Positions 20,566 through 31,338 of a stretch of DNA of 39,656 bases are shown piece by piece; within the stretch, counting starts at the first letter, position 1, and each line of letters starts with the position of its first letter. The DNA is from Gracilaria vermiculophylla. Its lineage: Eukaryota > Rhodophyta > Florideophyceae > Gracilariales > Gracilariaceae. The notes under the pieces are model-generated. The model saw only the letters and a list, made by a program, of their open reading frames with translations. It made no database searches and was not told the origin of the DNA. Made by a program: the position numbers and the translations under genes. The stretch lies in contig JAHNZQ020000079.1 in the NCBI GenBank assembly GCA_019155205.2, forward strand, positions 135,128 through 174,783, written 5' to 3'.

Positions 20566-20807
20566 CACTAACACATACCTTCACATGTAAACGTGAGATG
20601 GAAAATCTGACCGGACCACCGGAACTGCGCATTTAAATAGAAGAATAGGATGCTCAGATAAATACACATATAGGAAATATATACGAGTTTACAAAACACG
20701 ATAGTGCTCGCAATCTCTCACTCGTTGCATAGCATGCACCAGTCGATGAGCCAGCGCAAAACGCTCGGCATCACGTGCTCCACTTCATCCCCGTGCGCCA
20801 TAATAAT

Positions 20808-20907
20808 NNNNNNNNNNNNNNNNNNNNNNNNNNNNNNNNNNNNNNNNNNNNNNNNNNNNNNNNNNNNNNNNNNNNNNNNNNNNNNNNNNNNNNNNNNNNN
20901 NNNNNNN
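20808..20907. other. Assembly gap, 100 N
   Basis: Exactly 100 N, the conventional size for a gap of unknown length. It removes the integrase core and everything downstream of the copia element to its right. Confidence 0.99.
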
Positions 20908-22564
20908 ACCTCGTGTGTTCATCAATGATTACAATATAGTACGCATGACCGGCTTCGGATTCAGATCCCACAAAGGTAATATCAGTATGGAGATGCCCAG
21001 GGCTTGTTGAAGATGTCAAAAAACCTTGAAAACGTCGACGGTATTTTCCACGAGCACACGGTAGGCAATTGATAACTGAACTTCTGCATTCAGGGAGAGC
21101 TTGTTGGAGAATTAACTTTTTGACCTCCGCAGCCGTTGCAGTATGTCCTAGACGATTATGCCATAGAAAGACAGTTTTAGGGAAGGTATCTACTTCCGTT
21201 GGTTTTTCGATCGGGCCTTGACTTCTTCCAGTGCAGGATGGCGATGCGCTGCTCATATTGCCGACTAATTCTGAGATTCTGGCCAGCATGGCTGCTGGTT
21301 GAGAATTTGCATTGGTAGAAGGGTGTGGTGAGCTTGATGAGTTCGCGGGGATGTAGAACAGGCCATCAGAATGTTTTGAAGCACTCCCAATAATACGCTG
21401 GTTATACTCGAGATCAATGATGAGGGCTACGTCAGGAAGGAAGAGAACAGCGAGATTCTTCCCTGTCAACGCTGGTATCGAGAGCAAGCTCATTGCAATC
21501 TTATTCGACACAAGGGTGTTACTCAGTGTTACAGTAGTGCTGTTTCCTTCATAAGACCAAGTTACAGGTTGCACTCCTCTTTCAGTGGCAGTGATCTCCG
21601 AGTTGTCTCCAAGAGCGATAGGTACACTGCATGTGAAGTTTTGTGATAAGTGACTCACAGAGGATGTCAAGTGAGTGGTAGATCCGGAATCTAACATCAA
21701 AAGGTTATCTCCGGTACGAGCTGTCATCGCCTGTGTTTTGGTAACAGCTGCGCGGTTGTTCGGTTTCGTCGAACTGGGATCACTTCCCGTACGTTCAGTC
21801 TGATTACTGACTGCTTCATTGGATGAAGTGCACCCGAGGTCTTTTGATACTGTGGGATTCAACTTCAACTTATTCTTCGGGTTCAATGGTTTCAAATAGC
21901 AACGACTTGTAGTGTGATTGTCCTTGCCACATATCGCACATTTTGGCCTGACTGCTGCAACGCACTCAGCCTTATGTGTTTCTAATGTTCGCACTTCATC
22001 AAGAAGGCGGGCAGAAACCATGTCCCACGTAGTCTGTTCAGTCGGAAGGGTTTTGATTGCAGCACAAACTGGGTTAAGATCAGATGCAGTAACCGACGAC
22101 ACTAAGAAGGCCACTGTTAACTCATGAGGGAGTCGGGTTTCCATGGCTGCAAGTTGCTCAATAACACCAGCCACGTTGTCTATATGGCGACCCATGTTCT
22201 GAGAGACGTCAGAATATCTCATATTGATCAGCTCTCACATCTTCACAATTCTTGAAGCAGTTGATGTGGATGCAAATCTTTCGTCTAGTTTCTTCAACAT
22301 CTTACACGGGTTTCCGATGTCGCTCTGAACGATGCGCAGGGCTTCATCTGAAAGAGCAGAAATAATTATTCCACTTGCTTTCTTCTTATTGAGCTCCCAT
22401 TCGGCTCTCTTCTCTTCATCGCTGGTGAAGGGATTCCTATTCTGATTCAAATCCTTTCCAGAGCCCTTAGCATTACAGGCAGCGTCAATTCGAATCCTCC
22501 ATGACTTGTAGTCATTCTTCTCGTCGAGAGGTAGAATTCGAGTTTTCCATCCATCAGACTCCAT
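20908..22564 (-). pseudogene. Ty1/copia Gag-protease-integrase, nearly intact, cut by the gap
   Basis: A single minus frame from ATG 22564 to the gap with only one in-frame TGA (22235-22237). Gag: DYKSWRIRIDAACNAKG, EWELNKKKASGIIISALSDE (UBN2-type). The zinc knuckle is CAICGKDNHTTSRC (C-x2-C-x4-H-x4-C, intact). Protease: NLLMLDSGSTTHLTS with D-S-G. The GAG-pre-integrase zinc domain reads FLWHNRLGHTATAAEVKKLI and CLPCARGK. The integrase core starts with HTDITFVGSESEAGHAYYIV (first Asp) and stops at the gap. It is the best-preserved copia reading frame in the window and may be recently active or have active relatives. Confidence 0.93.
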
Positions 22565-22677
22565 GACGTATACTTCCGTATGGACAGGGGTGTCTTGTCG
22601 AGAAGGAGACGTCTATGCGGGGAATTGAAATAAAGCTGAGAGATTAAAAAAACGGGTGTACTGCAGGCTGACGTGGG

Positions 22678-22691
22678 CTGGGCCCATAACC
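22678..22691 (-). other. Candidate copia primer-binding site
   Basis: Minus strand GGTTATGGGCCCAG, four bases after a CTCTCA that would end the 5' LTR, and 114 bp before the gag ATG. The placement fits a copia primer-binding site; tRNA pairing was not checked. Confidence 0.45.
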
Positions 22692-22694
22692 TCT

Positions 22695-22895
22695 TGAGAG
22701 GATGAACAGGTGGAAACAAGATAATGGAAGCTGAGGGCCTTGAGATATCAGTGATTATCTCAATGCCCTGTCTTTATAGGCATAGGAGATTTACGAGAGC
22801 ATAGGGAACTACGATATATGCTCTCGTGAACAAGACAAATACAAACTATCAAAACCAGTTCTCGTTATATATATATAGAAATACAATTTTGAACA
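22695..22895 (-). promoter_or_regulatory. Probable 5' LTR promoter region of the copia element
   Basis: Lies just upstream of the candidate primer-binding site. A TATAAAG box reads on the minus strand (plus 22772-22778). A perfect 11-bp inverted repeat, ACGAGAGCATA (22793-22803) with TATGCTCTCGT (22817-22827), sits about 15-50 bp upstream of the box and could be a symmetric activator site. The left LTR end CA is at 22695; the far end (about 22895) is a guess. The matching 3' LTR is not seen left of the gap. Confidence 0.5.
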
Positions 22896-22899
22896 AGAT

Positions 22900-23880
22900 G
22901 CCAAGACTCAAAGTCTCTGAGACAATTTCCACCCTTCAATAGGAGACCCCCATTTCCGCTCATAGCCAATCAACTCTTGGGACCACTTCAGACCCTCCAT
23001 TTGCCAATAGCCGGTTACCAAGTTTACAAAGTAGCATTCAAAACATCGAAAAGGAGGCTCAAATAAAATTTACTTTTGCACATTTTGAGTATTTCCAATG
23101 ATGATCTGCTCCAGCATTGAAAACAATACTAAAGTATGTCTTCGCCCTTGCTTTCGATCATTAGTACATCTTCAAAATCAGAAGCCGATAAAGACAAAAA
23201 GAATCTCTGCAGAAAGTAAAGGTAACACAAAAGTAGATGTTTCGGTAATTATATCTGGTTATCATATTCTAACATGGCGTTTCTATATCAATAAGTTAGA
23301 CCTATCACGTTACGGGGCTCATATGCAGCAATACTTGCTGAGCAAAAAAATAAGATCACCCCCAAAATACAGCTTGTGGTCAACATGGATCCCTTTTTTA
23401 GGGCTACTCCACAGTACAATTGCACATAAAAACCAAACACCAAAACACAAATTTCATTGTTCATATAACTTCTGTCTAGCATTACAAAAGTAAAAATAAA
23501 AAATTATAGTTCTTCAAATAGATAGTTCCACATTAAGTAAACGTTTGATATTTAATTCCTAAAGGCTAGTTTAATTTCTGAACATGTTCAACTATATAAA
23601 TAATATATTCTATTAATACAAAATCATTTCAAGAAGTAAAAAGCATACCTCATTGTGGGAAGAGGTATACAAAACTTTTCGAAAAATAAAGAAAAGGCGC
23701 ACCTCTATGTATCGTTGGTGAAAGCTCTACAGATATATAAAAACCACTACAAAGGTTTCAAACAGTCGTTTAAAACTATATACGGAAGCAAAATAAATAT
23801 GTAAGTCTAAAAGCCCATGAATGCCAAAATAAATGACTGAATTTGTAGCACAACTGGTTTTTAGTGAAGCAGAGACGACA
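22900..23880. other. No gene seen; AT-rich
   Basis: Plus-strand open frame 23098-23493 has no recognisable motif and ordinary random composition. The right part may contain the N-terminal DNA-binding segment of the Tc1 relic that follows, but it is not readable. Confidence 0.5.
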
Positions 23881-23899
23881 TTAAGGTTTTCAAATTCTA

Positions 23900-25130
23900 T
23901 TTGCATAGCAATTAGATTTGTCTATTTGCGTTCCTACTATCCGCAGGACACTAAATCAAAATCCGAACATGAAATACACGAAGAAGAAGTGCACTCTTTT
24001 ACTAACAGAAAAACACAAAAAAGGGATAATTGAATGGGCCAGAAAACTAGTTTTGTTGAAGGACTCAGAATGGAACTGAATAATGCGTACCTATGAGAAA
24101 AAGTTTACTGCCGGTGGTTTAGATGGATTTCAGTTAAATTGGAATGATGTTAGAAGGCAGAAAAAAGTATTTTCTAAACTTGAAAATGGACGTGAAACTT
24201 TAATGATTTGCACAGCATTATGCAGCATTGAAAACACATATTTATCCATTTTATGTGGTTCCCAGAATGCAAAAAACTAAACCAACACGTTGGAAGAGTT
24301 ATTATTACCGTTTACGTATGACAGCTACGGTCTAAAATGGAAATGTCGGCAATGCAATGTCTCTATGCATACCACTGTGGTACTGTCAGCCCTCCTGTCG
24401 AGGTAGTAAAGCACAACGTCCGTTAGGAGTTTTTAGTGACTCCAAAGGCGCGTATTCCTAAAGGTGGTCTCCGATATCCGCTGTCGCGAGCCGGGGGAAT
24501 TCTGAAAGGAATCCGCAAACACCAAGCGGAGGGGAAGGTTCACTGGGCGGACAATGCTCCTACAGGCGCTGCTATGATGCGACCTGGAAATCGGCGGCTT
24601 AGAAACCAACGTGAATAGACAAGAGACTCCAACCGGAAAATGTAGAAGAAGACTCAAGGGTGCTTGTCTTTACTTCCCCAGAGGTGGAGCTCAACCGGCA
24701 GCTTAAATATCTAGCCGGGAGCCCGCCTCGGCAGGTCGCGCTACTGTGCTAACTACCTGCATAAAATATCTAAAATAAATAATAAATTCTACCGTGCCTT
24801 AAGGATACTGTAGCGCACGCGGGCAAGATAGTGCACCACGTGGCCCAGCTAGTAAATTACGAACCCTCCTTAGGAATATTATACCTTAAGGCCAAACCAC
24901 CATATTTCCGTAGGAGCCACTGTACTCAACCACAAACCACAAAAAAGTCGCTTCAAAACAATAATATTGATGTAAGTGAATGGCTAGCTCGTTTTCTAGA
25001 CCTAAACCCAATCGAGAATCTAGCGAAGATATTGGCGCGCAAATTGGATTGCGGTAGAGGGCAATTCAACACTCTCAGAGATTTGCAGGATACTATGATG
25101 CAAGAATGGAATTCCATTTAGACGGAAACC
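23900..25130 (+). pseudogene. Tc1/mariner transposase relic (copy T3), split by a solo LTR
   Basis: Pieces in family order: LLLTEKHKKGIIEWARKLVL, then EKKFTAGGLDGFQLNWNDVR (first catalytic Asp region, FSDEKKF-x-LDGPDGF in the family), KKVFSKLENGRETLMICTAL, and TNTLEELLLPF. Near 24345-24375 comes NVSMHT, the second Asp region (QDN-x-x-IHT). An LTR occupies 24376-24928. The remainder resumes with ASKQ/NIDVSEWLARFLDLNPI then ENLAKILARKL (catalytic Glu present) and GQFNTLRDLQDTMMQEWNSI with a stop at 25120. Several frame breaks besides the insertion. Confidence 0.88.
24376..24928 (-). repeat. Solo LTR of the 553-bp family inside Tc1 relic T3
   Basis: 553 bp from TGTGGTACTG to GTACTCA with perfect ACCAC duplications on both sides (24371-24375 and 24929-24933). 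No internal sequence remains. Orientation is minus relative to the copy at 18793. Confidence 0.95.
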
Positions 25131-26491
25131 TTGCATAATTTAGTTTTTTTTATGCAGAACCTTTGCGTCGGAGTCCTATAAGACGCTGGTAGAAAAGCCA
25201 GGTATTAGAACTATAGATATGTTATTTTGGTGGACCTGTCTTTTTGCACAGCTATAAATTTGAAATTTCTTTCTCATTCAAAGATCCTTTTGCGGTTTCA
25301 TATGAAAGAATGGAGTATCAACTACAACATCGAAATTGCTACTTAATTGGGTTTTGGTTTAAAAACTAACCTCGCATTCTTGCTTTACGTCTAGTTTATA
25401 GGCTTAACCTATCATTTTGTGCAGCACCGTCAGGTGCTGTGCAAACTGATAGGTCCACCCGTAAGGTGCTGTGCAAAATGTAATATTTGTAGATCTTTCT
25501 GGATATGTAATTAGCAACGTTTGATGCCTTCGACATCCTCATATTTTTCCAGACGTTATGCATGGATCGCAGACATGTGTCTTACTTGGTGCACTTCAGA
25601 ACGACGAACCCATTTTGTTTTCTTTTAAACGCTGTTTGCGAACAGAAAGCGATTTTGTGGCAACGTTATATCATCTGCACTCAGAGAAGTTAAAGCGCCA
25701 CTAAAAGTTTTCATTTTTATGTGAAATTTGGTACCCGCTGGGTTACCCGTATCATCGGTTACAATACTTGATAAGCAATCGCAGTAGTGGAGAAAACCAA
25801 ATTATAGATTTCTCACATTCTTTATTTCAGAAATACGTTATGAAACCCAAAACTTTTGTGCAAACCGTAGGTTTTAGCCTTAATCTCGATATTAAGCATG
25901 TATGTGCGCTCGTGGGTCCAAACTTCAATGGAGTTTTTTTGAACATTGCAGACAATCCAATGGTTTTTTTAGTGATACTCTTTGATAGAAACGTTCTGAT
26001 CAGATTATGCATCTCTTTGAAAAGCGTTTTGAATCTATAATCTTTAAATCATATCGACTTTGCACCTATTCATACAAAACGTTTTATGCTGGAACTCAAG
26101 ACGTTCTCCGAATAGAGAGACGGGTAGTGTTCTGGCTGTTAGTGAACACGTCTGACAAGCTCTGTTCTGAGTGATCCTGGCTCTGCATGAAAAGTGACCT
26201 ATGCAGTAGGCTGCTGTTGTCGGCTAGCAGTGTTACAGATATAAAGGGCTGTGAACTGCACGCTCATTTAGAAAGAAATTTTCCATCACTTGTTTTTTCC
26301 CTGAGTTTTTGTTTAGACTCAGTTTTATGACAAATTGCAACGGCTACTATGAGCAAACGTCTGCGCTACAGGTGTGGGTCACGGCGATGGGCCGAATGCC
26401 GGTTTGATTGCATTGATCATTGTATAAAGAGTGACGGTTTGCAACGCCTTCCTTTATTTTATTCAGTTCTGCAGTACAGGTATTTGACGAC
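25130..26491. other. No gene seen; Tc1 end-like repeats and AT-rich filler
   Basis: Contains a set of Tc1 terminal-repeat-like words (25229-25480, listed separately). A plus frame at 25768-26040 (90 codons) has no family I recognise. Nothing else supported. Confidence 0.5.
25229..25480. repeat. Inverted terminal-repeat-like sequences of Tc1 type
   Basis: GGTGGACCTGTCTTTTTGCA (25229-25248, followed by CAGC) is inverted relative to 25436-25459, whose complement starts GGTGGACCTATCAGTTTGCA. Between them a hairpin GCAGCACC-GTCA-GGTGCTGT lies at about 25422-25441, and a further GGTGCTGTGCAAAATG follows at 25464. The first unit is placed as the right end of Tc1 relic T3, about 110 bp after its stop; the second would be the left end of another, missing copy. 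Alternatively the interval 25229-25459 is a small MITE. Confidence 0.55.
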
Positions 26492-26791
26492 TGAATGTGT
26501 CGTTCATTCTTAGGATGAAGTTCTGAAGCGCATGCGCGTTATGGGCTTCCTCGAAAACGACAAATCGCGCATGCGCCTTTGTCTGTTGCTCGCCTCCCAG
26601 TGGTTTTCTCTCGTTCGCCAGACATCCCTTATATCATTTTCGGGTCTGTTCCTTCGCTTGCGCACGTTTTTATGCACTTATTTGCTAACTGCAACCGTTT
26701 GCTGTTGCCCTTTCGCTCAATTAAGCTTCACCTTTGTTGCGGACAATCTCATTGGCTGCACGTTCAATTGCATTAAGCCCTTTTGACTTCA
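26492..26791 (-). repeat. 3' LTR of the old copia element
   Basis: On plus it starts TGAATGTGTCGTTCATTC and ends CTTTTGACTTCA. It matches 31339-31644 along its length. It contains a perfect 11-bp inverted repeat, GCGCATGCGCG (26528-26538) with CGCGCATGCGC (26566-26576), lost by mutation in the other LTR. Confidence 0.88.
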
Positions 26792-26904
26792 TCGTAGCCC
26801 CCCGTTTCAAAATGGTCATCGCATGCATCTCAAACCCAGGTTTTGTTGTTGAACTCAAACGACCAATGTCTTGATAACTGTAGATTTCTAGATGCTGCCA
26901 CATA

Positions 26905-27330
26905 GTTTAAAAGCCAGTACAAATCAACATACTACCTCGTAAATGCATCAGCGATATTGGTTCTCCCTTGCACCCAACGTAATGTGTCTAATTTAATTGA
27001 TTCTTAAGAGTTTCTGATTTGCTGTACATTCTGAAACAGTCGGTAGTCTTTGACCTCGTCTAATATAGTGATCGTATCAAACAGTCCCTTATATTCAACA
27101 TTGACAACATGCTTGAATTCGTCTGAAGGCTATATGGATTGCAGCACGCATTTGATGTTAAATCTAGGGTCGTCACCTTCCGCGAAGACATAAATCTCCG
27201 CACCATATGAAGAATACGACACTCTGTGTCGCATGCTGCTGGCCTATTCAATCATATGATATGTTTTAGCATTCTTTAAGGATCTATAGCGTTAGCTAAT
27301 GGTCCCTCCTGATTGACCATATGTCTGTGA
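26905..27330 (-). pseudogene. Copia RNase H remnant
   Basis: HMVRRFMSSRKVTTLDLTSN then CCNPYSLQTNSSMLSMLNI, and in another frame YSKSETLKNQ with PISLMHLRGSM near 26930-26990, which corresponds to the usual I-A-D-x-x-T closing motif of copia RNase H. Very decayed. Confidence 0.5.
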
Positions 27331-27335
27331 CGAAG

Positions 27336-28401
27336 TTACGTTAAAGGCAGTAAGGGCAAAGACACAATGTCGATTCCATTGAGTACCTGTAATGGGCTGG
27401 AAATCATTATGGGTGTAGACCGCTTCTTAAGTTGGGACAGAATCCTGTTCGCTTCTGTGATGTCCCTCAGCATATTTGTTGGCAATTTTTGCTGTATTGT
27501 AGACCCAATATAAGCAGCCTGAGGCAGCACGCCACTACAGAGCCAAACCAGCTCGCATGTCATCTCTCTGTACATATTTCTTTCCGCTTCAGATGTTGCG
27601 TCCTGCTGCATTGCTTTCCTCTGCTTACTGTAATTTATTGGCTGTATGAAGTTGCAGTATTCATTCATGGACAGTATGATCTTGTGGCGTGCGTTCTGTC
27701 GTATCGTGCACTCGTTTAATTGAAATTCGTCGTCAATGATAGCCTTACTTATCTTGAACCAATGAGGGATTGCGTTCCAAAAGTTCTGCATAGCCTTTTC
27801 TGTTCCGGCCATGAGCGGGTCATCGATAAGCATTACAATGCCTAGCATGATTTGTCCAGCCTTCTTTTTTTTCAAGAAGAGTGGACTTACTCCATTTACT
27901 CTCTCGTATTTTGCTTGCTCTATTAACCGATTCTCAATTATATGGGCCCACTGTCTCCCTGCTTCCCTGACTCCATATAAAAGCTTTACAAGGTTCCACA
28001 ACATTCCACGCTTTCGTTGCATTTCCGTTGAAGACGAACATAAAGATCACGGGTAATAGGTATACTTTGCAGGTCCGCCCCTCTGACATCAATGCATCCC
28101 AATCGAAATACATGAACGCTGCTATCGATAGCAGCATTAGTATAATGGGAAATTGTGCCCTGGCGGGATCGCATCTGATATTTCCTTTCTCCTTCTCTCT
28201 GTTACGGTGTGGGTATAATCTGGCTTTCCGTTGATTATGGCCTTTCTTTTCGCGCTTCAATTTGTACACAATGTGGTGGCTGATAATTTTGGCATCCTTT
28301 GGTACTTCTTTCTCCACAACTTCAATATATGCCCCATTCCAGGCGTTGCCATTCTCCTTCGATACGGCTTTGTCCAATATCCAAGGCAGAGTGCACTTCA
28401 T
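27336..28401 (-). pseudogene. Copia reverse transcriptase, frameshifted
   Basis: Starts with AWNGAYIEVVEKEVPKDAKI, IISHHIVYKLKREKKG (K-W-V-F-K-x-K region) and ARAQFPIILMLLSIAAFMYF. A second frame (27986-28174) carries IDVRGADLQSIPITRDLYVR, the D-V-x-x-A-Y-L-x-G block, so a frameshift lies near 28110. The 27336-28022 frame holds LWNLVKLLYGVREAGRQWAH and the catalytic box VMLIDDPLMAG with both Asp (Y-V-DD in most copia). It ends with MYREMTCELVWL, the link to RNase H, and ANRILSQLKK. Confidence 0.9.
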
Positions 28402-28426
28402 GTGTTTCCTTGTTATTTGTGCACCC

Positions 28427-28981
28427 TCAGTGGTTTAAAAGATGTGGTTTGAGACTCCCTGCTCTTTCAATTTGAGCACCTAGTCTTGAGCGGGGAGCTA
28501 TTGTCTGTTGCATTGGTTCCAATGTCTCGTGTTGGCTCACCAACGACCATCTTGGTGAAGAGGCTCTTGATGAAGTTTGGATGTGGTTGTTCATATTCTT
28601 GATCAGAGTCCGCTTAAAGTATATTAGCATGTTCTGTTCCCCATCACCTTTATCTTGTTTAGGACAGCTGTTCTCTTCACATGATGGCTCCTTGTGCGAT
28701 GGTGATGGCATGTCTAATGCCAGTTTATCCGACAAGATTCCTTCTTGCATCTCTTGCCCTAAGGCTCTATCTGGTGAGAACCGTATGTGCTCGTAGGCAA
28801 CCTGCATCAATCGGCTGCGGCCGGATCTCCTGCACTTCGCAGAAAATCTGGTTGCACCTGTCACGGCTGCTCTCACACATCTGACTGGGTCATTCCGTTT
28901 CGTATTGTTGTAATACACTCGTATTTGTGATCCAAGGTTGAGCGCGAATGGCGATACCAGGCGGTTATCATGTAAACGCAT
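28427..28981 (-). pseudogene. Copia integrase C-terminal/linker segment
   Basis: Open frame beginning MRLHDNRLVSPFALNLGSQI, then VYYNNTKRNDPVRCVRAAVT and VAYEHIRFSPDRALGQEMQE, followed by a Ser/Glu-rich low-complexity linker. It sits between integrase and reverse transcriptase, where copia elements have a poorly conserved linker. Confidence 0.65.
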
Positions 28982-28989
28982 CAGGTTCT

Positions 28990-29936
28990 GTAGGGTTATT
29001 GTTGCTGTAATGTTCTTGTTTGCTTCGAAGAAATCGGCTGGTACGTTATGCTCTGGAATCTCTATCAGCGCTGGGTGATACTCTCCTACGACATGAAAAA
29101 GGAGCTGAATATCGATCGTTCACTGAGTAAGATGCATAGAAAAGGGGCTCGAGCAACCTTTGTTTGTGCGGATACTGGAGAGTTTTCAATCAAGATGCGG
29201 CCGAATATCAACCTAAATAGGCCATTGTTACGTTCCACCCTACCATTTTTCGATGAAGGTCAAGACGGCCGTTCCCTGATCTTCATCCCATGTGACTAAA
29301 GCACTCTTTGATGTATTCGTGCGTTGAACTCAGAATCGGCACTGAATATCTTTGGCGCTCCAGGATGATATATACATTTTGTCTCCGGCTTCTCCGCCTT
29401 CTCCTTAGCGTTTCTTGCGGAAACGATCAGCCTCTCTCCTTAGGGGTTTAAGCATCGATTATGTTGAGCATCTCGTACTTCTCGCTTTCAATGTAAACGA
29501 CTAGGAAATCAGCTTCGAGAGATTGGTTGTAGGCCTCGTTGACATGAGTAGTGAACATCTATTTCCTGGAGGCTGGGCGCCCACTTGCAGCACAAATGTC
29601 ACAGGCACTCCAACTCAGATCACAGGATTGTGCTAGCTCAGCAGTGCGTTTGCTCGCATCCCTCAGAATGAATTTCATCTCTTCCGCCGTCGCATGCGCG
29701 AGCCGGTGCATATTCTTTATGGCGTCCTTGTTGATGCGGATACCGTGTCCAGTACCACCAGAAAGACACTTGACTGAAGAGAACTGGTGCGGCATAAGCT
29801 CAATACATATGCGTTTATTACCATCCCGGTTCTGGGAAATGTATGTGTAGAATATTCTCTCCTGCTTATCAATTGACTGTCTCATGGTTACAGTCATCCG
29901 CTCTGTGCGGTTTAGCGTGTTCCAGTATTGTTTCAC
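28990..29936 (-). pseudogene. Copia integrase, broken
   Basis: Pre-integrase zinc domain: NMHRLAHATAEEMKFILRDA gives the two His, and WSACDICAASGRP the Cys pair. Downstream, SLEADFLVVYIESEKYEMLN has the first catalytic Asp and the next residues IIDA fit the core; the second Asp and Glu region is badly decayed (29050-29400). It ends with HPALIEIPEHNVPADFFEAN and ITATITLQNL leading into the linker. Confidence 0.78.
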
Positions 29937-30016
29937 ACCCAGGTCCAGAATGATCGGCGAGGCTTCATCGACAAGGACTGATGGTAGGGATGTAGGTTGT
30001 TGATGAATGTACTTGA

Positions 30017-30232
30017 TTAAAAGGATCTATTTGGCGAAAATGGGCTTTGAGTGTGCGGACGTGTCTCCCCGTCCATGAAAATATTGTGCTCTGGGAGGAT
30101 CAAGTTTAATCTGATTCTCATTGCATTGCATAACGCTGATGCTTTCCCCATGCCACTTGTAGACGTTTTTGCTCCTTCATCAAGAATAGGGTTGAGATCC
30201 AGCGGGAGATTACTGGTTCTAAGCCCAAACAA
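30017..30232 (-). pseudogene. Copia protease fragment
   Basis: LNPILDEGAKTSTSGMGKAS carries D-E-G-A in place of D-S-G-A, at the right place between gag and integrase. The other copia element (1-2973) also departs from the canonical motif (DDGA), so a non-canonical active site may be a feature of this lineage or coincidental decay. Confidence 0.6.
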
Positions 30233-30239
30233 AGCGTGA

Positions 30240-31260
30240 TTACTACGTCAAAATATTGTCCTACTATATTTTCTGGGTTTGCAGGCGGAGGGAGTTTGTC
30301 TTCAGACTTGTTGATATTATTCCTGTACTTCCGTGCTTCCCTCCTCCGAGTCAAGATTTCATCCCAACATTCCTCGCGGTCCTTGTACCAATTTCCGTTC
30401 TCTTCCAAAGCACAAAAGGCGTTCTCCTGTTTAAGTCTCTTAACGAAGCCATTTCGATCGAGCTGAGATGCTGCTGAAGGTTTCCTTAGCAAAGGCGAAA
30501 GCTGAGGTATTCTTATTTTGTGGCCAACATCGTCCTCTTTATCATGCACGTGGGAGACCAACGCAGCCGTTGCGTCCATCGTGAACATTGCGGTGTCGGA
30601 ATTACTTGCTTCTTTGAGGCTTCGCCATAGAAATTGAAGCCTATCTAGACATGATTGGATACATTCAATTTGCTGGAAGCATTTAAGGAGAGAATCAACT
30701 TTATCTGCCGCAAGGGTCAGCGGTAATCGAAATGACGCGTTGATGTTCCCAGCTTCCGTCGTAAGCACAGACAATAATGAAGTTCATTGTGCCTGGAGAC
30801 AATCGCGCATTCCCAAACATCAGATTAGCAGTGTCTGGAAAACGATTCCTGAACGACAGCTGTGTTTTTTTTTAATACTTTGCAAGTGTTCCTTTGAAAT
30901 GGACAGCAAAGCCGGACACGTTTTCTTCATTATTCCTTTCGCATTTGTATACAGCACTAAAATGTTCTAATTCCAGCTTAACGACCTTGGTCGGTGAGCT
31001 TGTTGCTATGAAATCGATTAAGCATTCAAGCAATTGTTCATAATCTGTATCTTCTTTTCTGAAGTCCAAAGATAGACTTCCGGACTCCTATTCCTCTGTC
31101 AAGAGCTCACAAGCATATCTATCACATCGAAGATAAATGAGTCTTCCTGCTTCTAACGATGTCACTTTGAATTCTATATCAACTTCCGTAAACGAAACGA
31201 TCATCTTTATGTATCTTCGCAAGAATTGGCGGTACTAAACTTTTGGTGTCACATTTGTGA
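30240..31260 (-). pseudogene. Copia gag, broken
   Basis: Minus-strand pieces: KEDTDYEQLLECLIDFIATS and KVVKLELEHFSAVYKCERNN then EENVSGFAVHFKGTLAKY form the central gag helices typical of copia (D-x-x-x-x-x-E-x-L-x-x-F and ER-x-x-E-x-V-x-x-FA-x-x-FK). Further on, NAFCALEENGNWYKDREECW looks like a mutated CCHC knuckle, followed by a basic RRREARKYRNN stretch. There are stops and at least one frameshift. Confidence 0.7.
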
Positions 31261-31338
31261 TGAAGTTTGGCGCTTCATTCACATTTCTTCCCCCGTCTGC
31301 GCTTGAGCCACCACCTGCCACCCTAACTCTTTGATGAA

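Larger units (their letters stand above)
20353..20807. other. No gene seen; filler with two strong hairpins
   Basis: AT-rich, begins abruptly where the gag fragment ends. It contains two perfect inverted repeats (20466-20492 and 20533-20565), then reaches the assembly gap. No copia or gypsy domain is readable here. Confidence 0.5.

Noticed and set aside
23098..23493. 131-codon plus-strand open frame
   Set aside because: No motif, no compositional bias, lies in AT-rich filler; no support as a gene.
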